Source: Eubacteriales bacterium (lineage in GTDB: Bacteria > Bacillota > Clostridia > Oscillospirales > CAG-272). From it: a stretch of DNA of 10,333 bases. Positions 1 to 6,075 of this stretch are shown piece by piece. The stretch covers positions 1 to 10,333 of the forward strand of contig JAQVWU010000069.1 of the NCBI GenBank assembly GCA_028709565.1, given 5' to 3'. A model generated the notes under the pieces. It did not search any database and was not told the origin of the DNA. It was given only the letters and a program-made list of their open reading frames with translations. The translations under genes were made by a program, and so were the position numbers. Numbering within the stretch: position 1 is the first letter of the stretch; each line of letters begins with the position of its first letter.

Positions 1-2236
1 AGACCGATTAAAAGAAGCACAATCGCAGGTTCAAAAACAATTTGAAGCCGGTGATATTGCTGAAGAACAATACCGCGCTTTTACAAGAGAAATTGAAAAA
101 ACTTCAGCTGAACTTGGTAAATTGAAATCTGCAACGGAAGAAAATAATTCTGCTCTAAATAAATCCGGTGATGATTTTAGTGATGCCGAAAAGAAAGCTT
201 CGGGTTTTAATTCCGAATTAAAAAAATCCGGAAGTGAAGCTGAATCTTCGGGCGGTAAACTTCAAAAACTAGGTTCAATTTTAGGCGGTATTGGAACTGC
301 TTTTGCTGCCGGTGTTGGTGTGATAGGTGCAGCTGCAGGAGCTGCAACAACAGCTTTGAGCAGTATGGCGGTAGAATCTGCAGCATATGCTGATAATATT
401 TTGACCTTAAGTACACAGACCGGACTTAGTACTGATGCTTTACAACAATTTCAATATGCTTCTGAACTCGTTGACGTGTCAATGGAGACGTTTACGAGTT
501 CAATGTCTCGTAACGTTAAGGCAATGTCGGAGGCGGCGGGGGGTTCAAAAAAATACGCTGAAGCATACGAGAGATTAGGTGTTTCTGTAACTAATGCGGA
601 TGGTTCTTTAAGATCATCTAACGATGTTTACATGGCAGTTATTGATGCTCTGGGAACGGTGGCGAATGAGACTGAGCGCGATGCATTAGCTATGGAACTG
701 TTCGGAAGATCGGCGCGAGATTTAAATCCGCTGATACAAACCGGAAGTGAAGGTTTAAAATCTTTAGCAGCTGAAGCAGAAGCGGCAGGGGCAGTATTTT
801 CAAGTGAACAGCTTGCCAACATGGGCGATTTTGATGACACCATACAGAAACTTACAGCCGGTTCTGACATAGCAAAAACGGCTTTAGGAACGATTTTAAT
901 GCCTGCACTTAATGAGTTAGGTACTGCCGGGGTTGACCTCTTAGGTCAGTTTACATCAGGCATTAACTCCGCAAATGGCGATATGTCGAAAATCGGAGAT
1001 GTTATCTCCAATACTTTAAGTTCAGCTATCACCATGATAAGCGAAAAACTGCCGGAATTAGTTGAGTATGGACTTCAAATTGTTTCATCTATAGCCGGTG
1101 CAATAACTCAAAATTTACCGTTGTTGTTGGATTCAGCAACAGAAATTATAACTACATTGGCTACTACACTTATAGAAGCATTACCTCAGGTTTTAGATAC
1201 CGGTATAGAAATTTTATTATCTTTAATTGACGGCATAACATCCGCTTTACCTGAATTGATTCCGGTTGCAGTTGAAGCTATCATGACAATAGTAGAAGGT
1301 TTGATTGACAATTTACCGGAAATTCTTGAAGCTTCTTTAGAAATAATTTTAGCTTTGGCAGATGGTATTTTAAAGGCTTTGCCTAAACTTATAGAATCGC
1401 TACCGGCGATTATAACAGGAATTGTTAAATTTATTATTAGTGCAATACCGCAAATAATTGAGGCAGGTATTAAACTTTTAATAAGTTTAGTCGATGCTCT
1501 GCCGGAGATAATCGATGGTATTGTTGAGGCTATTCCGCAAATCATAGACGGTATTATCAATGCATTTCTTGATAATATACCTTTAATAATCGATGCAGGA
1601 ATAAAGCTTTTTGTTGCACTGGTTGAAAACCTACCTGTTATCATAGCGGAAATCATAAAGTCAATTCCCGAAATAATCTCAGCTATTGTAGAAGGTTTTA
1701 AATCTAATCTGCCTAAAATTACAGAGGTTGGAACAAATTTAATTCAGGGTTTATGGCAAGGTATAAAAGATGCCGGTGCTTGGTTATCTGAAAAAATAAG
1801 TGGTTTTTTCAGTGGTATTGTCAATGATATAAAAGATTTTTTCGGAATACACTCACCCTCAAAATTGTTTGAGGATGAAATTGGTGTTAATTTGGCTTTA
1901 GGCATTGGTGAGGGATTTTTATCAACAATGGTTAATGTTTCTGAAGATATGAAAAAATCGTTGCCTACAGGTGATTTATTTACTGATACGAATATTACCA
2001 TGCCGAGAAGGAATGTTGAAATAAAACCGTTTAAAACACCTGTAAACGAAACCTCAACATATGAGATGAAATTTGATAAGTTTTTTGATATAACTTTTAC
2101 CGGAGATATCAATCAGGAAACATTGCCGAAAGTAAATGATATGTTGAAGCAAGCTAGCAAGCACACAATAAAACAGCTTGAAGATATGCTTCATAGAAAA
2201 GGTGTAATGCCTTCAGTTCGGAGATTATCAATATAA
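1..2236 (+). CDS. Phage tail tape measure protein, 5'-truncated by the window edge
   Basis: The reading frame is already open at position 2 and runs 744 codons to a TAA at 2234-2236, so the real start lies upstream. A TTG at 122 is in frame but has no ribosome binding site and is not a credible start. Numbering from that TTG, residues 1-50 are polar and Lys/Glu/Ser-rich, residues 51-85 form a Gly/Ala-rich hydrophobic stretch, and 86-260 is a mixed alpha-helical region. Residues 310-529 are a very regular Leu/Ile-rich amphipathic repeat. The C-terminal part carries FFGIHSPSKLFEDEIG (573-588) followed by GIGEGF, a motif typical of siphophage tape measure proteins. In this family the protein sets tail length inside the tail tube and helps genome delivery through the membrane. 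Codon use is AT-rich, unlike the genes right of 4414. No tail-tip gene follows it. Confidence 0.9.
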   Translation, partial: DRLKEAQSQVQKQFEAGDIAEEQYRAFTREIEKTSAELGKLKSATEENNSALNKSGDDFSDAEKKASGFNSELKKSGSEAESSGGKLQKLGSILGGIGTAFAAGVGVIGAAAGAATTALSSMAVESAAYADNILTLSTQTGLSTDALQQFQYASELVDVSMETFTSSMSRNVKAMSEAAGGSKKYAEAYERLGVSVTNADGSLRSSNDVYMAVIDALGTVANETERDALAMELFGRSARDLNPLIQTGSEGLKSLAAEAEAAGAVFSSEQLANMGDFDDTIQKLTAGSDIAKTALGTILMPALNELGTAGVDLLGQFTSGINSANGDMSKIGDVISNTLSSAITMISEKLPELVEYGLQIVSSIAGAITQNLPLLLDSATEIITTLATTLIEALPQVLDTGIEILLSLIDGITSALPELIPVAVEAIMTIVEGLIDNLPEILEASLEIILALADGILKALPKLIESLPAIITGIVKFIISAIPQIIEAGIKLLISLVDALPEIIDGIVEAIPQIIDGIINAFLDNIPLIIDAGIKLFVALVENLPVIIAEIIKSIPEIISAIVEGFKSNLPKITEVGTNLIQGLWQGIKDAGAWLSEKISGFFSGIVNDIKDFFGIHSPSKLFEDEIGVNLALGIGEGFLSTMVNVSEDMKKSLPTGDLFTDTNITMPRRNVEIKPFKTPVNETSTYEMKFDKFFDITFTGDINQETLPKVNDMLKQASKHTIKQLEDMLHRKGVMPSVRRLSI
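1049..1708 (+). repeat. Ten 22-residue units in the tape measure gene, the last six pairing as three 44-residue units
   Basis: The 220 residues encoded here divide exactly into 22-residue steps, each of the first four beginning with LP (LPELVEYG, LPLLLDSA, LPQVLDTG, LPELIPVA). The next 132 residues fall into three 44-residue blocks, each split as 18+11+15 residues. Blocks two and three are very alike (IPQIIEAGIKLL and IPLIIDAGIKLF, then LPEIIDGIVEA and LPVIIAEIIKS). An 11-residue helical period fits a long amphipathic or membrane-active helix bundle. The repeats are conserved as protein but diverged as DNA, so they look old. Confidence 0.8.
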
Positions 2237-2258
2237 ATGTTGATTTTCTATCAAAAAT

Positions 2259-2283
2259 AAGCAGTTGATTTAACTGCTTTTTT
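2259..2283 (+). terminator. Intrinsic terminator after the tape measure gene
   Basis: A perfect 8-bp stem, AAGCAGTT (2259-2266) with AACTGCTT (2272-2279), has a GATTT loop and runs into a T tract ending at 2283. It sits 22 bases after the tape measure stop codon. It implies that the tape measure gene is the last gene of its transcription unit, which is unusual for a siphophage tail operon. Confidence 0.85.
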
Positions 2284-2351
2284 GCATAGTTTAAAGGGGG
2301 GGCTTACCCTAAACATCAAAATGTCCAGTTTTTATGTTCTAACGATCAACA

Positions 2352-2380
2352 TTGTCAATTTAAGGGGTGGGAAATATCCT
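2352..2380 (+). promoter_or_regulatory. Possible promoter of the excisionase gene
   Basis: TTGTCA (2352-2357) and TATCCT (2375-2380) are separated by 17 bases. The -35 box is good and the -10 box is mediocre. The -10 lies inside the hairpin at 2365-2384. The transcript would start near 2387 and run about 40 bases to the GTG start at 2426. This is inferred from spacing and hexamer match only. Confidence 0.35.
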
Positions 2381-2396
2381 GCCCTTCTATTTTTTT
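2365..2396 (+). terminator. Second terminator-like hairpin upstream of the excisionase gene
   Basis: GGGTGGGA (2365-2372) pairs with TCCTGCCC (2377-2384), including two G-U pairs, around an AATA loop. A run of seven T follows at 2390-2396. It could be a second terminator blocking tail transcription from entering the excisionase and integrase genes. Because it overlaps a possible promoter -10 box, it could instead be an attenuator or a protein-binding palindrome. The T run starts five bases after the paired stem, which weakens the terminator reading. Confidence 0.45.
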
Positions 2397-2425
2397 ATGA
2401 AATTTTTATTATAGGAGGTGACACA

Positions 2426-2614
2426 GTGGATTATAAAATGTTCGAGGATTATCCGGATGTTGTTACAATAAATGATTTAGTTAAAATGTTGAATATTGGT
2501 AGAAATTCTGCCTACAAATTGATTAAAGAGAAAAAAATAAAGAGTATTCAGATTGGTAAAGTTCATCGGATACCTAAGATTTATATTATTGATTATTTAG
2601 AAAACGCTTGTTAA
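2426..2614 (+). CDS. Excisionase-like helix-turn-helix protein
   Basis: This 62-residue protein is probably the recombination directionality factor for the neighbouring integrase. GTG at 2426 is chosen as start because a perfect AGGAGG (2413-2418) lies seven bases upstream. The frame is open further upstream but has no other start with a ribosome binding site. Residues about 13-58 match the general pattern of the excisionase/MerR-like winged helix family (TINDLVKMLNIGRNSAYKLI, then KIKSIQIGKVHRIP for the wing, then IIDYL). In this family the helix reads DNA in the attachment-site arm and bends it for excision. The gene is 81 bases upstream of the integrase on the same strand, the order seen in Tn916-type and many clostridial elements. 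Some proteins of this family act as repressors instead, so the excision role is inferred from context. Confidence 0.8.
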   Translation: MDYKMFEDYPDVVTINDLVKMLNIGRNSAYKLIKEKKIKSIQIGKVHRIPKIYIIDYLENAC

Positions 2615-2619
2615 AAGGC

Positions 2620-2648
2620 TTTAATTTATGCACTTGCTATGATATAAT
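2620..2648 (+). promoter_or_regulatory. Extended -10 promoter for the integrase gene
   Basis: TATAAT (2643-2648) is preceded by TGA, giving an extended -10 element (TGATATAAT). Seventeen bases upstream is a weak -35, TTTAAT (2620-2625). Transcription would start near 2655, about 40 bases before the TTG start. It would let integrase be made independently of the excisionase. Confidence 0.5.
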
Positions 2649-2695
2649 AATTATGTTAATAGTGGGTGCTGCTTTTAAGTAAGGAGGATAAAAAA

Positions 2696-3859
2696 TTGAC
2701 CGGCAGCATTCAACAGAAAAACGGTAAATTTTATGTAGTATTAAGCTACAAAACAAACGATAATAAATTTAAAACAAAATGGGTTGCTACAGGGTTATGC
2801 ATAAGGGGTAATAAAAAAAAAGCTAAAGCATTAATTCCTGACATAATTGAAAAAAACAAGGATCTTGAATATCTTGAAGAAGTTGAAGATCAGCTTTTAT
2901 TCACAGATGCTATCATTCAATGGCTGGAACGCAAAAAAAACAAGGTTCAGCTTTCGACGTGGGAAGGTTATGAGATCTATTCAAGGAAACATATCATTCC
3001 ATATTTTAAACCATTAGGTTTGACACTACAAGAGATAAAGCCAAAACACATACAGGATTATTATGAATACAAATTCTCTTCCGGTAGATTAGATGGTAAA
3101 GGTGGAGGATTGGATGTTCAATCAATCAGAAAACACAGCATTATAATAAAACAAGTTTTTAATGAAGCTATGATATCTGAACTTGTAGACCGTAATCCAG
3201 CAGCTATTGTTCCCTTGCCTAAACAAGAAAAAGCAGAGCAAAAAGGTGTTTTTCTTACAGTTGATGAAGCTAACAAGATTCTTGAAGCGTTTCGGGGTCA
3301 CGAACTACAAGCATTGGTTTATACTACTTTGTATTATGGTTTAAGACGGTCAGAAGTGTTAGGATTAAAATGGAGTGCTGTTGACTTTGAAAATAATACA
3401 ATAAAGATACAGCATACTGTTGTAAAAAATATAACTATTATCGCAAAAGATTCAACAAAAAGTGCTTCAAGCAATCGCACATATCCATTATTGACGGATA
3501 TAAAAAATATGCTTCTTGAAATCCAAAAACAACAGAATGAATATCGTTCATTGTTTGGTAATACATATGTTGATAGCGATTATATTTTCACTTGGCAAGA
3601 TGGTAAACCATTCAGACCTGACTACATTACAAGAGGTTTTCAAAGGGTTCTTAAAAGAAACGATTTATCTAAAATGAGGTTCCATGATTTAAGACACAGT
3701 ACAGCAAGCATTTTATATGACAAAGGTTGGGGATTAAAGGATATTCAAGAATGGTTAGGGCATTCTGATATTGAAATAACTGGTAACATCTATACACACA
3801 TCAGCAATATAAGAAAAAATAATGTTGCTAAGGATTTAGAAAACACTTTTAAGATTTAA
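2696..3859 (+). CDS. int: Tyrosine site-specific recombinase (phage integrase)
   Basis: Start TTG at 2696 is chosen because AGGAGG (2682-2687) lies eight bases upstream. A longer reading from 2666 would place this ribosome site inside the gene. The resulting 387-residue length is normal for the family. Residues about 1-45 (GSIQQKNGKFYVVLSYKT and on) look like the arm-DNA-binding domain. Residues about 68-170 are the SAM-like core-binding domain. Residues about 185-380 are the catalytic domain. The catalytic set is complete: Arg217 (GLRRSE), Lys255 (candidate beta-hairpin lysine), His330 and Arg333 (HDLRHS), His356 (LGHSDIEIT) and the nucleophile Tyr366 (IYTHI). It should therefore be active. 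It would recombine the element with the host site, and the tRNA-Pro 3' end 150 bases downstream is the natural target. AT-rich composition matches the tape measure gene, not the host genes to the right. Confidence 0.95.
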   Translation: MTGSIQQKNGKFYVVLSYKTNDNKFKTKWVATGLCIRGNKKKAKALIPDIIEKNKDLEYLEEVEDQLLFTDAIIQWLERKKNKVQLSTWEGYEIYSRKHIIPYFKPLGLTLQEIKPKHIQDYYEYKFSSGRLDGKGGGLDVQSIRKHSIIIKQVFNEAMISELVDRNPAAIVPLPKQEKAEQKGVFLTVDEANKILEAFRGHELQALVYTTLYYGLRRSEVLGLKWSAVDFENNTIKIQHTVVKNITIIAKDSTKSASSNRTYPLLTDIKNMLLEIQKQQNEYRSLFGNTYVDSDYIFTWQDGKPFRPDYITRGFQRVLKRNDLSKMRFHDLRHSTASILYDKGWGLKDIQEWLGHSDIEITGNIYTHISNIRKNNVAKDLENTFKI

Positions 3860-3876
3860 AAATGAATCAAATAGCT

Positions 3877-3941
3877 AATGTTTTTAGAAATTTTTTAGAT
3901 GAAACATTTTACATAGTTAGTTTTTACGATATAACGTTTTT
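3877..3941 (+). promoter_or_regulatory. Candidate integrase arm-site region
   Basis: Between the integrase stop and the tRNA terminator lies an AT-rich stretch with short repeats. TTTTTAGA occurs at 3881-3888 and 3892-3899, eleven bases (one helical turn) apart. An inverted pair, AATGTTT (3877-3883) and AAACATT (3902-3908), encloses them. GTTTTT recurs at 3880, 3920 and 3936. Arm-type integrase sites sit at this location in related elements. In AT-rich DNA such short repeats can be chance, so this is only a candidate. The inverted pair could also be a weak terminator of the integrase gene. Confidence 0.3.
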
Positions 3942-3960
3942 CCGGCTACATTATGGCACC

Positions 3961-4003
3961 AAAAAAGCCGAATCAATACTTTTTATCGTACTTTTTCGGC
4001 TTT
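3961..4003 (-). terminator. Intrinsic terminator of the tRNA-Pro gene
   Basis: On the minus strand a 9-bp stem, AAAGCCGAA (4003-3995) with TTCGGCTTT (3972-3964), encloses a 22-base loop and continues into three more T, giving six T in a row. It begins five bases after the tRNA 3' end. On the plus strand only three T follow the stem, so it works mainly leftward. If the element's crossover lies inside the tRNA, this terminator was brought by the element. If the crossover lies further left, it belongs to the host. Confidence 0.75.
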
Positions 4004-4040
4004 CCGGGTCTGAGTGACTGGATTTGAACCAGCGGCCTCT
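3961..4040. other. Probable attachment site (attL/attR) of the prophage in tRNA-Pro
   Basis: The tRNA 3' end faces the integrase gene, and base composition changes from AT-rich to GC-rich in or just right of this stretch. Tyrosine integrases of this type commonly use a short core at the 3' end of a tRNA gene and restore the tRNA on insertion. The limits given are a guess covering the T-arm, acceptor 3' strand and terminator. The exact core would be visible only by comparison with the other end of the element, which is outside the window. Confidence 0.55.
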
Positions 4041-4081
4041 ACCACCCCAAGGTAGCGCGCTCCCAACTGCGCCACACCCAG
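4009..4081 (-). tRNA. tRNA-Pro (anticodon GGG)
   Basis: A complete 73-base cloverleaf reads on the minus strand. The acceptor CTGGGTG pairs with CACTCAG, with one G-U. The D stem is GCGC/GCGC with an 8-base loop, and the anticodon stem is CTACC/GGTAG with loop TTGGGGT. The T stem is GCTGG/CCAGT with loop TTCAAAT, and the discriminator is A. The anticodon GGG reads CCC and CCU proline codons. C1-G72, G37 and A73 agree with bacterial proline tRNA identity. The 3' CCA is not encoded (CCC follows the discriminator base), so a CCA-adding enzyme is required. The gene is intact despite the neighbouring integration. Confidence 0.95.
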
Positions 4082-4126
4082 TTACTGTCGGAAACGAATT
4101 TCCAAGTCTTTATGCGGGGTGAATGT

Positions 4127-4155
4127 ATTATAGCATAAAGTATCGGTCAAGTCAA
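4127..4155 (-). promoter_or_regulatory. Strong promoter of the tRNA-Pro gene
   Basis: On the minus strand the -35 box is TTGACT (4155-4150), the spacer is 17 bases, and the -10 box is TATAAT (4132-4127) with TGC just before it (an extended -10). The start would be near 4120, leaving a leader of about 39 bases to be trimmed before the tRNA 5' end at 4081. It is a near-consensus housekeeping sigma promoter, as expected for a stable RNA. Confidence 0.88.
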
Positions 4156-4208
4156 GACGATTTTCGAGTTTCCTGAAAAAAAATTTACAATATTATTATC
4201 GCCGCATA

Positions 4209-4237
4209 TTGACTGATACCGTAATATGTACTATAAT
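4209..4237 (+). promoter_or_regulatory. Consensus promoter upstream of the solute-binding protein gene
   Basis: TTGACT (4209-4214) and TATAAT (4232-4237) are exactly 17 bases apart on the plus strand. The -35 boxes of this and the tRNA promoter are about 53 bases apart and point away from each other. The transcript would start near 4244 and have a leader of about 170 bases before the ATG at 4414, which is long and leaves room for post-initiation control. Confidence 0.75.
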
Positions 4238-4243
4238 GAAACG

Positions 4244-4413
4244 ACTTTTACACGACTAAGTCAAGATAATTTGTTTCGCCATAAATATATATTAACGATC
4301 TGCGAATTTTTTTATACACTATTGTATTTTAAATTTTAATATATATAATTATCTTCCTGATAATCGGGTAAAAGCTTTTTCTGGTCACTATATTCAAATT
4401 TACGGAGGATTAC
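4244..4413 (+). promoter_or_regulatory. AT-rich leader with a possible attenuator and a second promoter
   Basis: No gene is seen in 4082-4413 apart from the two promoters. This leader contains TTCGC (4275-4279) and GCGAA (4302-4306) followed directly by seven T (4307-4313), a weak terminator-like hairpin with a long loop. Downstream, TTGTAT (4322-4327) and TATAAT (4344-4349) with a 16-base spacer form a possible second promoter. GGAGG at 4404-4408 is the ribosome binding site. I recognise no known riboswitch class. The short stem makes the attenuator idea tentative. Confidence 0.35.
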
Positions 4414-5877
4414 ATGAAATTCACGAGATTACTGTCGGCATTAATGGCCATGCTGTTAATCACCTTCCTTGCCCTCGGCTGCGCTGACAATGCTTCCGAT
4501 ACTCCAAAAGACACCACTTCATCCGATACCGCCGCCGCAGAGGAAACCGGCGAGGTCGAACTGCAGCCGGATCTGCCCGACGTGAAATATGACGGCGAAG
4601 ACATCATATTCCTGGTGCGCGGCGTTTCCTTTGTCGAATGGCAGAGTCAGGACATATTCGCGGAAGAACAGGACGGCGAACCGATTAACGATGCCGTCTA
4701 TACCCGCAATGTTTATCTTGAGGAAACCTACAATATTAAAATACAGGAATTCCAGGCGACCGACCCGGGCAACCAGGCAAAGAAATCCATCTCGGCGGGC
4801 AGCGACGATTATCAGGTGGTCATGGCTAACACCTCGGAATCGGCGACTTTGGCTTCCCAGAACCTTTTATACAATCTGAATGATATGCCCTACATGGACC
4901 TGACAAAGCCCTGGTGGGACCAACGCTCGGTCGAACAGATGTCCATCGGCGGCAAGCTGTTTTTCTGCACCGGCGACCTGTCGATTATGGCAAACGACGC
5001 GACCTGGATTCTTATGTTCAACAAAAAGCTTATTGACGACTATTCTCTGGAAAATCCCTATGACCTTGTCTACGATAATAAATGGACGGTAGACAAAATG
5101 GTCGAGATGGGCAGGGCGGTATCCTCCGACATCGACGGCGACGGCAGTTTCAAATGGGATATCGACCAGTTCGGCTTTGTCACCCACGAGTCATCCTGCG
5201 AAGGTTTCTTTTTCGGTTCGGGCTGCAATATTGTCACAAAAGACGAAGATGACATGCCTATTCTGAATATGGCAAACGACCGGGTCATCACGGTAATCGA
5301 ACGCGCCACCCCCCTTATTTCCGATAAAACGCTGGTGGTCAACGGCTCGGTTCAGGCGCTGTCCCCCACCCTGCAGATGCAGCCGGTATTTGAGAGCGGT
5401 CGTTCGCTGTTCTACGGCGAGGTCATGCAGTGCATCATCCGCCTGCGCGCCATGGAAATCGACTTCGGCGTACTGCCTTTCCCAAAACTTGATCAGGATC
5501 AGGATGAATACAATCACTTCATCCATGTAACCGCCTGCATGCTCAGCGTACCCCTGACAAATACCGATCTCGAAAAAACGGGCATCTTGCTTGAGGCAAT
5601 GTCAGCCAAGTCCACTTACACGCTTCAGGAAGCTTATTACGATATCTGTCTTGAGGGCAAATTCATGCGCGACGAGGAATCAGCCGGCATGCTGGACATA
5701 ATCCTCAAAACACGCAATTACGACATCGGCTATATCTACAACTGGGGCAACCTGTTCACCTCCTTCAGAACCAGTATCACCAAGGGAGACACCGACTTCG
5801 CCTCCAAATACGCGAAAGCCGAAAAAAGCGCCGTCAAGGCGATGGAAAAGACGATTTCCTCCTGGCTCGAAGGCTAG
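4414..5877 (+). CDS. Extracellular solute-binding lipoprotein (probable ABC sugar-type binding protein)
   Basis: This 487-residue protein has the build of a large family 1-like solute-binding protein. The first 22 residues are a lipoprotein signal peptide (MKFTRLL, hydrophobic core, ALG then Cys23), so it should be lipid-anchored on the outer face of the membrane. Residues 24-55 are a Thr/Ser/Glu-rich linker. The mature domain has NDAVYTRNVYLEETYNI (92-108) and PWWDQRSVEQMSIGGKLFF (166-184), a pattern shared by clostridial binding proteins. DIDGDGSFKWDI (239-250) resembles a calcium-binding EF-type loop, though its last ligand position is not acidic. ATG at 4414 follows GGAGG by five bases. 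No importer permease or ATPase lies beside it. The exporter downstream is of a class that does not use binding proteins, so its partner is elsewhere. The ligand cannot be told; sugar is a family-based guess. Confidence 0.82.
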   Translation: MKFTRLLSALMAMLLITFLALGCADNASDTPKDTTSSDTAAAEETGEVELQPDLPDVKYDGEDIIFLVRGVSFVEWQSQDIFAEEQDGEPINDAVYTRNVYLEETYNIKIQEFQATDPGNQAKKSISAGSDDYQVVMANTSESATLASQNLLYNLNDMPYMDLTKPWWDQRSVEQMSIGGKLFFCTGDLSIMANDATWILMFNKKLIDDYSLENPYDLVYDNKWTVDKMVEMGRAVSSDIDGDGSFKWDIDQFGFVTHESSCEGFFFGSGCNIVTKDEDDMPILNMANDRVITVIERATPLISDKTLVVNGSVQALSPTLQMQPVFESGRSLFYGEVMQCIIRLRAMEIDFGVLPFPKLDQDQDEYNHFIHVTACMLSVPLTNTDLEKTGILLEAMSAKSTYTLQEAYYDICLEGKFMRDEESAGMLDIILKTRNYDIGYIYNWGNLFTSFRTSITKGDTDFASKYAKAEKSAVKAMEKTISSWLEG

Positions 5878-5940
5878 ATACGGAGCAATCCGGTAAAACA
5901 CGCTAAGCGTACCCTGGAAGAAACTAAATCAAATTTACCG

Positions 5941-5973
5941 AAAGCCTGACCTTTTTTAACGGGGTTAGGCTTT
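5941..5973 (+). terminator. Terminator hairpin after the solute-binding protein gene
   Basis: AAAGCCTGACC (5941-5951) pairs with GGTTAGGCTTT (5963-5973), an 11-bp stem with one G-U and an 11-base loop. The T tract after it is short and broken (TTTCTT), so efficiency is uncertain. It separates the binding protein from the exporter operon as two transcription units. Confidence 0.65.
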
Positions 5974-5984
5974 CTTGGCGAAAA

Positions 5985-6005
5985 GTTCATAAATTATTAA
6001 TGAAC
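5985..6005. promoter_or_regulatory. 21-bp palindrome, candidate operator of the ABC exporter operon
   Basis: The half-sites GTTCAT and ATGAAC flank an AT-rich centre, and 9 of the 10 base pairs about the central base are symmetric. It ends 17 bases upstream of the TATAAT at 6023-6028, so it covers the place of the -35 box. No good -35 hexamer is present there. A regulator bound here could replace or block RNA polymerase contacts. No regulator gene is in the window. Confidence 0.5.
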
Positions 6006-6028
6006 AGGCGAAGCTAAATGTATATAAT
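6000..6028 (+). promoter_or_regulatory. Probable promoter of the ABC exporter operon
   Basis: TATAAT at 6023-6028 is a perfect -10 box. A second TATAAT overlaps it at 6028-6033. The hexamer 17 bases upstream (ATGAAC, 6000-6005) is a poor -35 and is part of the palindrome, which suggests activator-dependent or otherwise regulated use. Transcription would start near 6035, about 40 bases before the ATG. Just before the ribosome site (GGAGG, 6066-6070) is a perfect 8-bp palindrome TGACGTCA (6057-6064), possibly chance. Confidence 0.45.
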
Positions 6029-6075
6029 ATAATTGACGCCGCCGGACAAAAATTACTGACGTCACGGAGGTATAA

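Noticed and set aside
1186..1656. Long open frame of 156 codons on the minus strand inside the tape measure gene
   Set aside because: It is the complement of the Ile/Leu-rich repeat, whose codons rarely create stops on the other strand. It has no ribosome site, and its low-complexity product resembles no known protein.
2282..2425. N-terminal extension of the excisionase frame to a TTG at 2282
   Set aside because: The TTG lies inside the T tract of the terminator and has no ribosome site, while GTG at 2426 has a perfect AGGAGG at the right distance.
2666..2695. Longer integrase starting at 2666
   Set aside because: It would put the AGGAGG at 2682-2687 inside the gene. TTG at 2696 has correct spacing and gives the usual start of the arm-binding domain.
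6057..6064. Perfect palindrome TGACGTCA next to the ribosome site
   Set aside because: Eight bases are short enough to arise by chance, it sits downstream of the expected transcript start, and no second copy is seen nearby.
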